The notes: generated from the sequence alone by a model not told the origin. DNA of 64,000 bases from Gordonia asplenii (GCF_012933505.1 NZ_JABBNB010000028.1:32743-96742); one strand, 5' to 3'. Numbered from the stretch's first letter, positions 45,611 through 54,737 are shown. Numbers and translations are program-made.

Positions 45611-46657
45611 ATGTTTGGGCGATTCACTCGCGAAGGCCGGATGATCATGGCCTTCGCAACTCAGGAAGCCGCCGATATGTCGCACCCGCGACTCGGCGCA
45701 GACCATCTTGTGCTGGGCATGCTCTGCAATGCCCGCAGTCCGCTGTTCACCCTGCTGGGTGAGCACGGAATCACGCTCGCCGATGCTCGCGAAGTGGTTC
45801 GTGGCTACCACGACGAACATCCCGACGATTCGGCCGACAAGACCGCCGAGGAACGGTACGAGGAAGACCGAGATGCGTTGCGCAGCATCGGCATCGACCT
45901 CGACAAGATCCGCGAGGCGGTGGGCAGCCGTTTCGGCGACGACCTGGCCGACGGCTGGGGAGAGCGCGCCGAGCGCGGTCACCGCGGCGGTCGTGGCCGG
46001 GGACGAGGTCGCGGTGGACGCGACTGCGACCCGCGGGGCGACGGTGAGTGGGGAGCCGGTTGGGGTCCTCGCGGACACGGCCACGGCCACGGACATGGAC
46101 GCGGTCGTCGCGGTCCGGGTCCGTTCGGTCCCGGCCAGTTCGGCGCAGATCAGTTCGGCCCGGAGCGGTTCGGTCCGTTCGGCCCCCGTGGTCCGTTCGG
46201 ACCGCAGGGGCCCGGTGCGCCCGATGATGCCGACGACGCCGAGTCTCCGCAGGCCGGTGGTCGACGCGGCCCGTTCGGACCGGAAGGTCCGTTCGGTCCC
46301 GGTGGTCCGTTCGGTCAGGACGGTCCGTTCGGACCCGGTGGTCCCTTCGGCCAAGACGGTCCGTTCGGCCCCGATGGTCCGTTCGGCCCGGACGGACCAT
46401 GGGCCGGTGGCCGGGGACGTCGTGGCCCGCGGGGCCGTCGCAACCGGCCGCGGTTCGCGGTGTCGGCCCGCGACTCGCTCGCGGCCGCGGTGCAGATCGC
46501 GCGGGACGCGGGCGACGATCGGCTACGCCCTGAGCACCTGCTGCTCGGCATCATCGCCGTCGGCGACCCGGCGTCGACCGCGGTCCTGACGTCGGGCACG
46601 GCGACCCTCGATGAACTCAAGACCGCCGTCGAGGCGACGCTGCCGCAGACGGCGTAG
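45611..46657 (+). CDS. Stand-alone Clp_N-domain protein with RGG and GPFG-repeat linker
   Basis: 348 residues without any AAA+ ATPase domain. The first Clp N-terminal repeat (about 1-75) includes AFATQEAADMSHPRLGADHLVLGML; the second (about 281-348) includes AVQIARDAGDDRLRPEHLLLGII. Between them is a long low-complexity linker: an RGG-like stretch (RGGRGRGRGRGGR), HGHGHGHGRG, then phenylalanine-glycine repeats with seven consecutive GPFGxx hexapeptides (residues 220-261). Clp_N domains bind degradation substrates and ClpC-targeting antibiotics; ClpC2 of mycobacteria is an ATPase-less example thought to shield ClpC1. A decoy, sensor or adaptor role is inferred. The linker suggests phase separation. 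Confidence 0.85.
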   Translation: MFGRFTREGRMIMAFATQEAADMSHPRLGADHLVLGMLCNARSPLFTLLGEHGITLADAREVVRGYHDEHPDDSADKTAEERYEEDRDALRSIGIDLDKIREAVGSRFGDDLADGWGERAERGHRGGRGRGRGRGGRDCDPRGDGEWGAGWGPRGHGHGHGHGRGRRGPGPFGPGQFGADQFGPERFGPFGPRGPFGPQGPGAPDDADDAESPQAGGRRGPFGPEGPFGPGGPFGQDGPFGPGGPFGQDGPFGPDGPFGPDGPWAGGRGRRGPRGRRNRPRFAVSARDSLAAAVQIARDAGDDRLRPEHLLLGIIAVGDPASTAVLTSGTATLDELKTAVEATLPQTA

Positions 46658-46700
46658 GTCCTGCCTGATCTGCGCTAGAGCGTAGACCCGACACTAATGG

Positions 46701-46733
46701 CTGAACCCGAACGGAAAATCCGTTCGGGTTCAG
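46701..46733. terminator. Bidirectional terminator between the Clp_N gene and menA
   Basis: A perfect 15-bp stem (CTGAACCCGAACGGA, 46701-46715, pairing with 46719-46733) with an AAA loop lies between convergent genes. Confidence 0.8.
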
Positions 46734-46779
46734 CTGTTCATGTTGGGTTTACGCTCTCGCGCGTCGGTTCCCGTCTTTC

Positions 46780-47676
46780 CTAGCCGATCGTCAAACCCAC
46801 CGCCGTCAGCACCGACCAGGCCAGCATCGCTTTTCCGGTTCCGCCGAGCGTCGGGATCAGTGCCATCCCTACCGCTTTTGCGAGCACCGGCTTATTGGCG
46901 ATGAAAACCAATGGCGCGGCCAGCAAACCGAGTAGCGCCCACGGGGTGGCCGCGATCAGCGCCAGCGTCACGACGAACGGCACCACGGTCAGCGCGGTGA
47001 ACAGCTTTCGAGTCGCGGCGTCGCCCAGTCGCACCGCGACGGTGATCTTGCCCGACTCGGTGTCGGTGGGGATGTCGCGCAGGTTGTTCACCACCAGCAC
47101 CGCCGACGACAGCGAACCGACGGCGACGGCGGTCACCACGCCGACCCAGTCGACGCGGTCGACGAGCACGAACTGCGTGCCGCATACCGCGACCAGACCG
47201 AAGAAGACGAATACCGCGACCTCACCGAACCCGAGGTACCCGTAGGGCTTCTTGCCGCCGGTGTAGAACCACGCCCCGGCGATGCAGATCGCGCCGATCA
47301 GCACCAGCCACCACGCGGTCACCAGCGCCAAGACGAGCCCGCACACCGCACCGATCCCGAGGCAGGTGAAGGCCGCCGCCTTGACCGATTGCGGACTCGC
47401 CACCCCGGAGCCGACCAGACGCATCGGTCCGACGCGATCGTCGTCGGTGCCCCGCACGCCGTCGGAATAGTCGTTCGCGTAGTTCACGCCGATGATCAAC
47501 GACAGCGAGACAGCAAGTGCCAGAGCAGCTTTCCACCATTCGATGCCGCTGAATCGGTCGCCGATGCTCGCCCCGGCGACATGCAGGGCAGCGCCGGTAC
47601 CGGCGATCACCGGTGCGATTGCGTTTGGAAAGGTGCGGGGTCGGGCACCCTCGATCCACTGTTTCACCGAAGCCAC
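46780..47676 (-). CDS. menA: 1,4-dihydroxy-2-naphthoate polyprenyltransferase
   Basis: 298 residues, UbiA superfamily, about nine membrane helices. The first Asp-rich motif is in GVNYANDYSDGVRGTDDDR, and the second region is VNNLRDIPTDTESGKITV. It prenylates DHNA to demethylmenaquinone. Other men genes occur at 48.2, 55.1 and 61.7 kb in this window. Confidence 0.95.
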   Translation of the reverse strand: MASVKQWIEGARPRTFPNAIAPVIAGTGAALHVAGASIGDRFSGIEWWKAALALAVSLSLIIGVNYANDYSDGVRGTDDDRVGPMRLVGSGVASPQSVKAAAFTCLGIGAVCGLVLALVTAWWLVLIGAICIAGAWFYTGGKKPYGYLGFGEVAVFVFFGLVAVCGTQFVLVDRVDWVGVVTAVAVGSLSSAVLVVNNLRDIPTDTESGKITVAVRLGDAATRKLFTALTVVPFVVTLALIAATPWALLGLLAAPLVFIANKPVLAKAVGMALIPTLGGTGKAMLAWSVLTAVGLTIG

Positions 47677-47793
47677 GTTTCGATCCTTCCATGCCGGGAT
47701 CGGCGACCCGACACTGCCATCAGGCGCCGTCGGCGTAGTACCGCGTCACGCGTTGTCCGGCAGCGTCGTCCTGCTCGGCATCGACCCAGAAGG

Positions 47794-48151
47794 GTGTCGC
47801 AGTTGAAGAGTTGTACGACGTTGCGTTCCTCTGTCGGTTGAGCGAGCGGAGCGAGTCGAACCCCCGCCGGCCGGGCAATGACGAAGCCCGCAGCGTCGCA
47901 GTGGTTTCGACTCGGCTTCGCCTCGCTCAACCAGCAGGATGCGGCGAAGCAGGGTGTCGCAGTTGAAGAGTTCTACGACGTTGCGTTCCTATGCCGGTTG
48001 AGCGAGCGGAGCGAGTCGAAACCCCGCCGGCCGGGTAATGACGCAACCCCCAGCGTCACGGTGGTTTCGACTCGGCTTCGCCTCGCTCAACCAGCAGGAT
48101 GCGGCGAAGCGGGGTGCGCGCAAGATATCAATACCATTAGGTGCGACACAC
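47794..48151 (-). repeat. Dispersed repeat element, copy E: core-less, with a 160-bp tandem duplication
   Basis: Read on the minus strand this is the element's left arm, a single module pair and right arm without the core. The arm-plus-module unit is duplicated in tandem (47794-47953 and 47954-48113, both starting GTGTCGCAGTTGAAGAGTT). The outer ends are GTGTCGC and GCGACACAC (48143-48151). It fills the menA-menE gap. Confidence 0.8.
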
Positions 48152-48154
48152 GCG

Positions 48155-49333
48155 CTATCCGCCCAGCATCGTCCGCAGTGCCCGACGATCGATCTTGCCC
48201 GGACCGCGCGTCGGCAACTCGTCGACGATCACCAATTCGCGGGGCGCGGCATACCGGTCCAGGCGCTCGGCGACCCGACCGGCCACGACGTCGAGCGTCG
48301 GCCGCACGTCGCCCGCGGTGACCACGACGGCCACCACCCGCTGTCCGAGCCGTTCGTCGTCGACGCCGACGACGGCGCATTGCGCGATCGACGGGTCGTC
48401 GAGCACCACCGCTTCGACGACCTGAGGCACGATGGTCAGTCCGCCGGTGGTGATCGCCTCGTCGGCCCGTCCGACGATCGACAGCACGCCGTCGACGACG
48501 TGCCCGAGGTCGTCGGTGCGGAACCAGCCGGGCGCGGCGAATGCGGGGTGGTCGGGCAGATTGCGATAGCCGTGTGCGACCGTCGCACCGCCGAGGATCA
48601 CCCGCCCGACGCCGTGTTCGTCGGGGTCGACGATCCGGATCGACACTCCGGGCAACGGCACACCGTCGTAGACGCAGCCGCCCGCGGTCTCGCTCATCCC
48701 GTACGTGCGGACGATACGCACACCGGCGTCGACGGCGCGCTCGTGCAATGCGGCCGGCGTGGCCGCGCCGCCGACGAGCACGGCATCGAATCCGCGGAGA
48801 ACCTTTGTGGCAGAAGAAGATTCGAGAACCTTGAGTAACTGGGTCGGCACCAGCGAGGTGTAGCGCCGGTCCGCGTCGAAGGACTGCGCGGCAGTTATGA
48901 ATTCCTCGACGTCGAATCTGGCGGACACGTCGAGGACGCTCGGCGTGAATCCGGCGGCCAGGGCGCGCAGCAGTACCTGCAGGCCGGCGATGTGATGCGC
49001 GGGCAGAGCGAGCAGCCAGTTGCCGGGGCCGCCGAGGTGCGACGCCGTGGCCCGCGCCGAGGCTCCCAGCGTCCGGGCGGTATGGACCGCGCCCTTGGGA
49101 GTGCCCGTCGTGCCCGACGTCGCGACGACCAGTGCGGCGTCGTCGGCGATGGGGCGATCGGCGCCGAGGGCGTCGCGCAGCAGCGTCGACGTCGGGTCGT
49201 CGGGGTCGGCGGGGACGGGCAGATACGTCGCGTCGCCGGCGAGCAACTCGTGCAGACGGGGGACGACGTCGAGGACCGCTGGGCCGACGGGCATCGGCAG
49301 TGCGGTGAGCAGGCGAGACTGCGCGGTGTTCAC
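48155..49333 (-). CDS. menE: o-succinylbenzoate-CoA ligase
   Basis: About 392 residues, ANL superfamily. ATP loop VVATSGTTGTPKGAVH, then LALPAHHIAGLQVLLRAL, YGMSETAGGCVYDG and GWFRTDDLGH; the C-terminal lysine is in RGPGKIDRRAL. It activates o-succinylbenzoate for MenB. GTG start overlaps the upstream DUF3349 stop. The gene ends 4 bp from repeat copy E. Confidence 0.93.
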   Translation of the reverse strand: MNTAQSRLLTALPMPVGPAVLDVVPRLHELLAGDATYLPVPADPDDPTSTLLRDALGADRPIADDAALVVATSGTTGTPKGAVHTARTLGASARATASHLGGPGNWLLALPAHHIAGLQVLLRALAAGFTPSVLDVSARFDVEEFITAAQSFDADRRYTSLVPTQLLKVLESSSATKVLRGFDAVLVGGAATPAALHERAVDAGVRIVRTYGMSETAGGCVYDGVPLPGVSIRIVDPDEHGVGRVILGGATVAHGYRNLPDHPAFAAPGWFRTDDLGHVVDGVLSIVGRADEAITTGGLTIVPQVVEAVVLDDPSIAQCAVVGVDDERLGQRVVAVVVTAGDVRPTLDVVAGRVAERLDRYAAPRELVIVDELPTRGPGKIDRRALRTMLGG

Positions 49334-49662
49334 TCGTCGGTCGTCGTCGGCGGTCCGAGTGGATGATCGTCGAACGGCCAGCCGGCGCCTTCGAGAACGG
49401 TCCGGACTCGTGCGACGTCGGACTCGGCGGGCAACTCCTCGGTGACCTTGGTGATCGCGACACCGGCGTCGATCTTGGAGATCTGTTCGGCGGGCGGTCG
49501 GGCTTCGTTGATCAGGGTGATGGCGACGTCGTGCACTTCTTCCTCGGACAGTTGCCGACGCAGAAGGGCGACGAGCGGAATGTAGTCGCCTTGTGGCACG
49601 CCATTGGGGTAGCCGGCTCGCAGCCAGTTGAGGACACTTTTCAAAAACGTCGGGCGATCCAT
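49330..49662 (-). CDS. DUF3349 protein, first paralogue
   Basis: 110 residues, predicted all-helical and soluble: FLKSVLNWLRAGYPNGVP, then a repeated helical pattern ending LEGAGWPFDD. Small actinobacterial family of unknown function, fixed next to menE in mycobacteria (Rv0543c). Overlaps menE by 4 bp. A second member lies at 49754. Confidence 0.9.
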   Translation of the reverse strand: MDRPTFLKSVLNWLRAGYPNGVPQGDYIPLVALLRRQLSEEEVHDVAITLINEARPPAEQISKIDAGVAITKVTEELPAESDVARVRTVLEGAGWPFDDHPLGPPTTTDE

Positions 49663-49702
49663 ACGGCACCTCCTTCATTCAACGCAAGAATAGTAAAACG
49701 AA

Positions 49703-49732
49703 GGCTCCCGCAGCATTATTGCTACGGGAGCC
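49703..49732 (-). terminator. Hairpin terminator after the second DUF3349 gene
   Basis: GGCTCCCG (49703-49710) and CGGGAGCC (49725-49732) with inner AGCA/TGCT pairing around a TTAT loop lie between the two DUF3349 genes. Confidence 0.65.
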
Positions 49733-49753
49733 CTGGTCAGGGAGCCGACTGCC

Positions 49754-50062
49754 CTATCTGGCGGAGACCTCGGACGTCAGCGGCCAACCGGCGGCGGCCA
49801 AGCGGCTGGCGACCTGGTTGATCTCCTCGGCGTTCGGCGTCTTCTCGGTGACCTGTGCGATCGCGTTGTGGATGCGCTCTTCGGTCAGCGGGGTGTCGGC
49901 GCCGTGTTCGCGGGCGAGGGTCAGCGCCACCTGGGTGACCTGGGTTTCGTCGAGAACACGGGTGAGCAGAGCGAGCAGCGGGGGAAACTCGGTCGGATCG
50001 ATGCCCTCGGGGTATCCCTTGCGAACCCACGAGATGATGGATTCGAACGGTGTCTGGGTCAT
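49754..50062 (-). CDS. DUF3349 protein, second paralogue
   Basis: 102 residues with the same layout as the neighbour (ISWVRKGYPEGIDPTEFPPLLALL...RLAAAGWPL). The two share short motifs but are clearly diverged, so the duplication is old. A terminator separates them. Upstream on the same strand is the small membrane protein at 50084. Confidence 0.9.
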   Translation of the reverse strand: MTQTPFESIISWVRKGYPEGIDPTEFPPLLALLTRVLDETQVTQVALTLAREHGADTPLTEERIHNAIAQVTEKTPNAEEINQVASRLAAAGWPLTSEVSAR

Positions 50063-50083
50063 TGGATGCGTCTCGCTTTCGGT

Positions 50084-50359
50084 TCAGCCGAACGGGAAGA
50101 TCTTGACGTGGAAGTAGTAGTTGATCGTTCCGCGGGTGATCCACAGGATGCCGGTCACAATTACCAGTGCGACGATCGCGAACAACACGATGCCGAGATA
50201 CTTGAGGATCGGATTGGGTGCCGAGACCGTGCCGTCGTCGTGAACGGTGCCGGATCCGTCGGCGTACCAGCGCAGTCCCACCGCGAACAGTGCGGGCAGA
50301 CCCGCGCCGAGCAGGAGGCCAACTGCGAGTACTTTGGCGATCGCTTCAACGATGTCCAT
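50084..50359 (-). CDS. Small two-helix membrane protein (Rv0544c-like)
   Basis: 91 residues with helices at about 8-30 (VLAVGLLLGAGLPALFAVGL) and 52-72 (LGIVLFAIVALVIVTGILWI) and a short acidic loop. It lies 32 bp after pitA, so a link with phosphate uptake is plausible. Function unknown. Confidence 0.85.
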   Translation of the reverse strand: MDIVEAIAKVLAVGLLLGAGLPALFAVGLRWYADGSGTVHDDGTVSAPNPILKYLGIVLFAIVALVIVTGILWITRGTINYYFHVKIFPFG

Positions 50360-50391
50360 GAGTTCTTCTCAGTCCTTTAGTCAGTCTCTGG

Positions 50392-51603
50392 TCAGGCGAC
50401 AGTCGTCGACTTGGGGGTGTCTGCCGTATCGGCCGGGATGAGGCCGTTCTCGTCGGTCCACTCGGCGTTGACGTTGCCCGCGTCGACCTTGTTCTGCTGT
50501 GCGCGCCAGTACATGTAGCTCGCCAGGGCGATGAGGACCACGAAGATCGCGATGGCGCCGGGTAGGTCGCCGATGGCCGAGGCCAGGAAGTAGCAGAGTG
50601 CGCCGACGACGCCCGCGGCGGGCAGGGTGGTGACCCAGGCGACCACCATGCGGCCGGCGACCGCCCAGCGAACTTCGGCGCCCTTCTTGCCGACACCCGA
50701 ACCGAGGATCGAGCCGGTGGCGACGTGCGTGGTCGACAGTGCCATGCCAGCGGCCGACGAGGTCAGGATGATCGCCGCCGAGCTGGCCTCAGCGGCCAGA
50801 CCCTGCGGGGGAGCGATCTCGACGAGGCCCTTGCCGAGGGTGCGGATGATGCGCCAGCCGCCCAGGTAGGTGCCCAGGGCGATAGCGGCGGCACAGCTGA
50901 AGACCACCCAGAACGGCAGACCGTGCTTGACCGAGCCCGCATCGAGGTGACCCGAGGCGATCAGGGCCATGGCGATGACGCCCATCGTCTTCTGCGCGTC
51001 GCCGGTGCCGTGAGCGAGCGAGACCAGCGATGCGGTTGCGATCTGGCCGTAGCGGAAGCCGTTGTCCTTCTGGCGATCGGCGAGCTTGTTGGTGATCGCG
51101 TAGATCAGCCAGGTTCCGGTGGCGGCCACGACGCAGGCGATCACCGGTGCGAGCAGCGCGGGGATGATGATCTTGCCGAGGATGCCGTGCCAGTTGATGC
51201 TGACGGCGGCGGCGATGCCCGCGCCGATCAGGCCGCCGAACAGGGCGTGCGAGGAGCTCGACGGCAGGCCGAACAGCCAGGTGAAGAGGTTCCAGAGGAT
51301 GCCGCCGACAAGGCCGGCGAAGATGATCAGCAGTGCGGTTTCGGCGTTCAGTCCGCTGGCGAGGCCGCCGTTCTTGGACTGGATGTTCAGCACATCCTTG
51401 GTGATGGTCGCTGCGACCTCTACTGAGAGGAACGCGCCGACGAGGTTCAGGATGGCCGAGATGCCAACCGCGACCTTGGGTTTGAGGGCTCCGGTTGCGA
51501 TGGAGGTTGCCATGGCATTGCCGGTGTCGTGGAATCCGTTGGTGAAGTCGAATCCGAGTGCTGTGATGATCAGCAGTACAAGGATAAGCATCTCTGCGCT
51601 CAT
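50392..51603 (-). CDS. pitA: Low-affinity inorganic phosphate transporter
   Basis: 403 residues, PiT family, about ten membrane helices. Duplicated family signatures FDFTNGFHDTGNAMATSIATGAL at the N-terminus and VSLAHGTGDAQKTMGVIAM in the second half. Imports metal-phosphate with protons. First gene of a minus-strand group with the small membrane protein. Confidence 0.95.
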   Translation of the reverse strand: MSAEMLILVLLIITALGFDFTNGFHDTGNAMATSIATGALKPKVAVGISAILNLVGAFLSVEVAATITKDVLNIQSKNGGLASGLNAETALLIIFAGLVGGILWNLFTWLFGLPSSSSHALFGGLIGAGIAAAVSINWHGILGKIIIPALLAPVIACVVAATGTWLIYAITNKLADRQKDNGFRYGQIATASLVSLAHGTGDAQKTMGVIAMALIASGHLDAGSVKHGLPFWVVFSCAAAIALGTYLGGWRIIRTLGKGLVEIAPPQGLAAEASSAAIILTSSAAGMALSTTHVATGSILGSGVGKKGAEVRWAVAGRMVVAWVTTLPAAGVVGALCYFLASAIGDLPGAIAIFVVLIALASYMYWRAQQNKVDAGNVNAEWTDENGLIPADTADTPKSTTVA

Positions 51604-51796
51604 GGCTTAAATGATGCTGTGTGCGCGCCCGATTCACCTAACTAACGCGGAGATTCGCAGGGGCGCTGACCAGCGTCTTTGCCTTAAGAATCGCTGAGTT
51701 CACCAACTGTTCATCTTTTCGTCTGCGCGATGCAACCCAAGCGGGTGCGAGTCAGTCGACGACCGTGCCGTGCCACCCGTGACACAATCGGCAACT

Positions 51797-52858
51797 ATGA
51801 CCTCAATCAAGCTGGGTATGCCCATCAATTACGCGGGCGACTTCCGTGAGACCATCGCCAATCTGGCCGACTTCGAGAGCGTCGGCGTGAGTCGCATCGC
51901 GGTTCCCGAGGCGTACAGCTTCGACGCCGTGAGCCAACTCGGTTACATCGCGGCGAAGACCGAGACGATGGAACTGCAGACCGCGATTCTGCCGATGTAC
52001 TCGCGCACCCCCACCAATTTGGCGATGACCGCGGCCGGGCTCGACTACATCTCCGGCGGGCGCGCAGTGCTGGGCATCGGGGCATCCGGGCCGCAAGTCA
52101 TCGAAGGCTTTCACGGCGTCAAATACGACTTCCCGCTCGGTCGTGCACGGGAGAACGCTGACATCTGTCGCAAGGTGTGGCGCCGCGAGAAGGTCGAGTA
52201 CGCGGGCAAGTACTACACCCTTCCGCTCGACGCCGAACACGGCGGCAGCGGACTGGGCAAGGCGCTCAAGATCATCAATCATCCCGTGCGCGAACGTATT
52301 CCGATGCTTCTGGCGGCAATCGGGCCGAAGAACGTCGAGCTGGCCGCGGAATTGTTCGAGGAGTTCCAGCCGTTCCTCTTCCACCCCGAGTACGTCGACG
52401 CCGCCTTCGGTGAACCGCTCGCGGCGGGTAAGGCCAAGCGTGACCGGGCACTGGGCGATCTCGGCATCGTCGTGCAGGCGGCCGCGCTGGTGACCGAGGA
52501 CCAGGACGCGATCGCCGCGGCGTTGGAGACCGTCCGCCACCATGCCGCGCTCTACATCGGCGGCATGGGTGCCCGTGGCAAGAACTTCTACAATTCGCTC
52601 GTCGTCCGCTACGGCTACGCCGACGAGGCCAAGCTCATCCAGGACCTCTACCTCGACGGCAAGAAGGCCGAGGCAGCGGCGGCGGTCCCCGACGAACTGG
52701 TCCGCGCGATGTCGCTCATCGGGCCGAAATCCTATGTCGCCGAGCGCGTAGCGGCGTTCAAGGCGGCGGGTGTGACCGTCATCCTCGCCTCAGCATCGGC
52801 CGGGACCCACCCCGAACGCGTGGAGACCATGGCCGCGCTGCGCGAGTACTTCGACTAG
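51797..52858 (+). CDS. LLM-class F420-dependent oxidoreductase
   Basis: 353 residues, luciferase-like TIM barrel: GMPINYAGDFRETIANLADFESVGVSRIAVPE at the N-terminus and GIGASGPQVIEGFHG in the middle. Sequence style matches actinobacterial F420-dependent enzymes. The substrate is unknown. ATG at 51797 is used; an upstream in-frame ATG adds nine residues. Confidence 0.9.
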   Translation: MTSIKLGMPINYAGDFRETIANLADFESVGVSRIAVPEAYSFDAVSQLGYIAAKTETMELQTAILPMYSRTPTNLAMTAAGLDYISGGRAVLGIGASGPQVIEGFHGVKYDFPLGRARENADICRKVWRREKVEYAGKYYTLPLDAEHGGSGLGKALKIINHPVRERIPMLLAAIGPKNVELAAELFEEFQPFLFHPEYVDAAFGEPLAAGKAKRDRALGDLGIVVQAAALVTEDQDAIAAALETVRHHAALYIGGMGARGKNFYNSLVVRYGYADEAKLIQDLYLDGKKAEAAAAVPDELVRAMSLIGPKSYVAERVAAFKAAGVTVILASASAGTHPERVETMAALREYFD

Positions 52859-52861
52859 CGA

Positions 52862-52940
52862 CCTACTGAAATCTGGAAAATAGCAGGTCACCGACGGCAG
52901 AATGCCCTCGGTGACCTGCTATTTGCCGGTTTTCAGTAGG
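52862..52940. terminator. Large hairpin between the LLM oxidoreductase and YdcF-like genes
   Basis: Outer arms CCTACTGAAA (52862-52871) and TTTCAGTAGG (52931-52940), and inner 17-bp arms AAATAGCAGGTCACCGA (52878-52894) and its complement, form a nearly continuous hairpin between convergent genes. It probably terminates both. Confidence 0.75.
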
Positions 52941-52953
52941 CCCCGGCCCGACC

Positions 52954-53535
52954 TCAGCACCCGAGCACGGCGGCCTTCGCCAGACCAGCGAACTGGTAGG
53001 CGTAGGTGAAGGCCACCACCGGCGGCAGCGTGGAATAGGTGCGGGGGACGGCGCGCATCACCAGCTCGCCGCTGAAGCACTGGCCGAACACGTAACGTGC
53101 GCGCACCAGGTGGTAGCGCCAGCTGATCACCATGAGTGACCGCCAATGGTACTGTGTGGCAAGGGTTTTCACGTACATGGCCTCGCCTCGCGTCGTCTCG
53201 GGGTCGGGGATGAAACAGCGCACGGTGACGCCGGTGATACGCGTGGAGCACGCTGCGGTCATCACCTCGGTGTCGGAGTCATTGCGCGGATGGTAGGGAT
53301 CGGAGATCAGGACCGTCGACGCATAGCCCTGCCGCGCGAGGTTCAATCCGTAGAACTCGCGGCCGTCATGGTCGCCGCCGAGCACGACGATGGCGTCGAC
53401 GTGGCGCAGCCGATCGCTGTGGTCGACGGTGAACAGCCGATACCCGGTTACCGAAAAGGCAATGGCCACAACGACAATCGTCGCCAACGCGGCTTTGAGC
53501 CGGCGTCGGCGACGAGAGGTCTTCGGTTCAGGCAT
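52954..53535 (-). CDS. YdcF/SanA-like (DUF218) membrane-anchored protein
   Basis: 193 residues: a basic N-terminus, one membrane helix (AALATIVVVAIAFSVTGYRLF), then a DUF218 domain with VDAIVVLGGDHDGRE, VLISDPYHPRND and WRSLMVISWRYHLVRARYVF. It likely faces outward. Such proteins are linked to envelope precursor handling, but the reaction is unknown. The ATG at 53535 is chosen; the longer frame overlaps the next gene. Confidence 0.88.
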   Translation of the reverse strand: MPEPKTSRRRRRLKAALATIVVVAIAFSVTGYRLFTVDHSDRLRHVDAIVVLGGDHDGREFYGLNLARQGYASTVLISDPYHPRNDSDTEVMTAACSTRITGVTVRCFIPDPETTRGEAMYVKTLATQYHWRSLMVISWRYHLVRARYVFGQCFSGELVMRAVPRTYSTLPPVVAFTYAYQFAGLAKAAVLGC

Positions 53536-53564
53536 GGCGTAGCACACCGTACGCCGGCAACCTG

Positions 53565-54737
53565 CTAACCGACTGAGCGAACCTTCCAGACGCGGTCGGT
53601 GCCGCGGTTGAGCTTGTACCCGCCGTCGAGCGCGGCGCTGGATTTGTCGATGACCAGGAAGGTGTCGCGCTTCCAGGCGAGCAGCTGGTTGGGCAGCAGA
53701 CCGGTGGTGAGCAGCCGGCTGACCCCCAGGGTGCGTTGATCGATCACCGAGATGTAGCCGCCGAAGTAGTTCGCCACGTACACCTCCCCGCCGAAGATCA
53801 GCAGGGAGTTGGCGCCCGGTCCGCTCAGGACGTTGGCGATGTGCGCGCCGGTGCGCAGGTTGTGGACGCTGACGTACCCCTTGTACAGGTCGTTCACGTA
53901 CACGCGGTTGGTGCGGACGTCGACGGCGATGCTGCCGTGGCCCTGCGTGTCGTCGAGCGTCGCGTTCCACCGCACGCTGGCGTGCACCGCGGCGCCGCCG
54001 GGGCGGGTGATCCGGAACTGGGTCAGACTCGTGTAGTACGACGGCGTCGTGACGGTCGCGCCGGCCGCGGTGTCGTCGGTGATGGCGATCCCCGTGCCCA
54101 TCTGCTTGCCACCGCCCGGGATCACCGCCTGGCCGAGTGGCTGCAGCGTCCTCATGTCGAAGAACATCAGTCCGCCCGGGCGCGCCGTCGTGACGATAGC
54201 CACGCCGATTCCCTCGGCGAATACGATGCCGTGCGCGTGGGAGATGCCGGTGAACGTCTTAAGCAGCTTGCCGGTGTTCTTGTTCCAGACGTTGACCTCG
54301 TTCGACGGTGCGCCGGTTGTCCACAGGGTGTCGCCGGTCTTGGGGATGCCGATCTCGTATGCACCGGCGATGGTGCCGTGTCCGCCGGTGTCGGCCTTGC
54401 GGGTGATGCGGATGCGCTTGAGCAGGCGCATGGTGTTCGGGTCGACTTTCAAGATCGACGACTCCGACGCACCCTCGAGGGGTGAGACATTCGTCAGCCA
54501 CAGGCTGCCGGTCTGCGGGTCGATCGCGCCGCGGTAGTTGCCCTTGCCGACGTTGTAGCCGGTGATCTGGTAGCCGGGTACCTGCGGTGCGGTCGGGGGA
54601 GGCAGTGCTTCCCAGCTGCGGGCCATCGGATCCTGTTGTGGGGCGGCCGACGCCGTGGTCGGCGCCGCGATCGCGGTACCGACCACGGCTGCAACGGCGA
54701 CGGCAAGCAAGTGTGCGCGGCGAAACGTCGAGGTCAT
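53565..54737 (-). CDS. Secreted YncE-like beta-propeller protein
   Basis: 390 residues. Signal peptide (about 1-32, LLAVAVAAVVGTAIAAPTTASA). The rest is repeated blades such as GNYRGAIDPQTGSLWLTN, AVDVRTNRVYVNDLYKGYVSVHNL and GEVYVANYFGGYISVIDQRT, typical of YVTN/YncE propellers. It probably binds a ligand or surface partner. No enzyme residues seen. Confidence 0.88.
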   Translation of the reverse strand: MTSTFRRAHLLAVAVAAVVGTAIAAPTTASAAPQQDPMARSWEALPPPTAPQVPGYQITGYNVGKGNYRGAIDPQTGSLWLTNVSPLEGASESSILKVDPNTMRLLKRIRITRKADTGGHGTIAGAYEIGIPKTGDTLWTTGAPSNEVNVWNKNTGKLLKTFTGISHAHGIVFAEGIGVAIVTTARPGGLMFFDMRTLQPLGQAVIPGGGKQMGTGIAITDDTAAGATVTTPSYYTSLTQFRITRPGGAAVHASVRWNATLDDTQGHGSIAVDVRTNRVYVNDLYKGYVSVHNLRTGAHIANVLSGPGANSLLIFGGEVYVANYFGGYISVIDQRTLGVSRLLTTGLLPNQLLAWKRDTFLVIDKSSAALDGGYKLNRGTDRVWKVRSVG

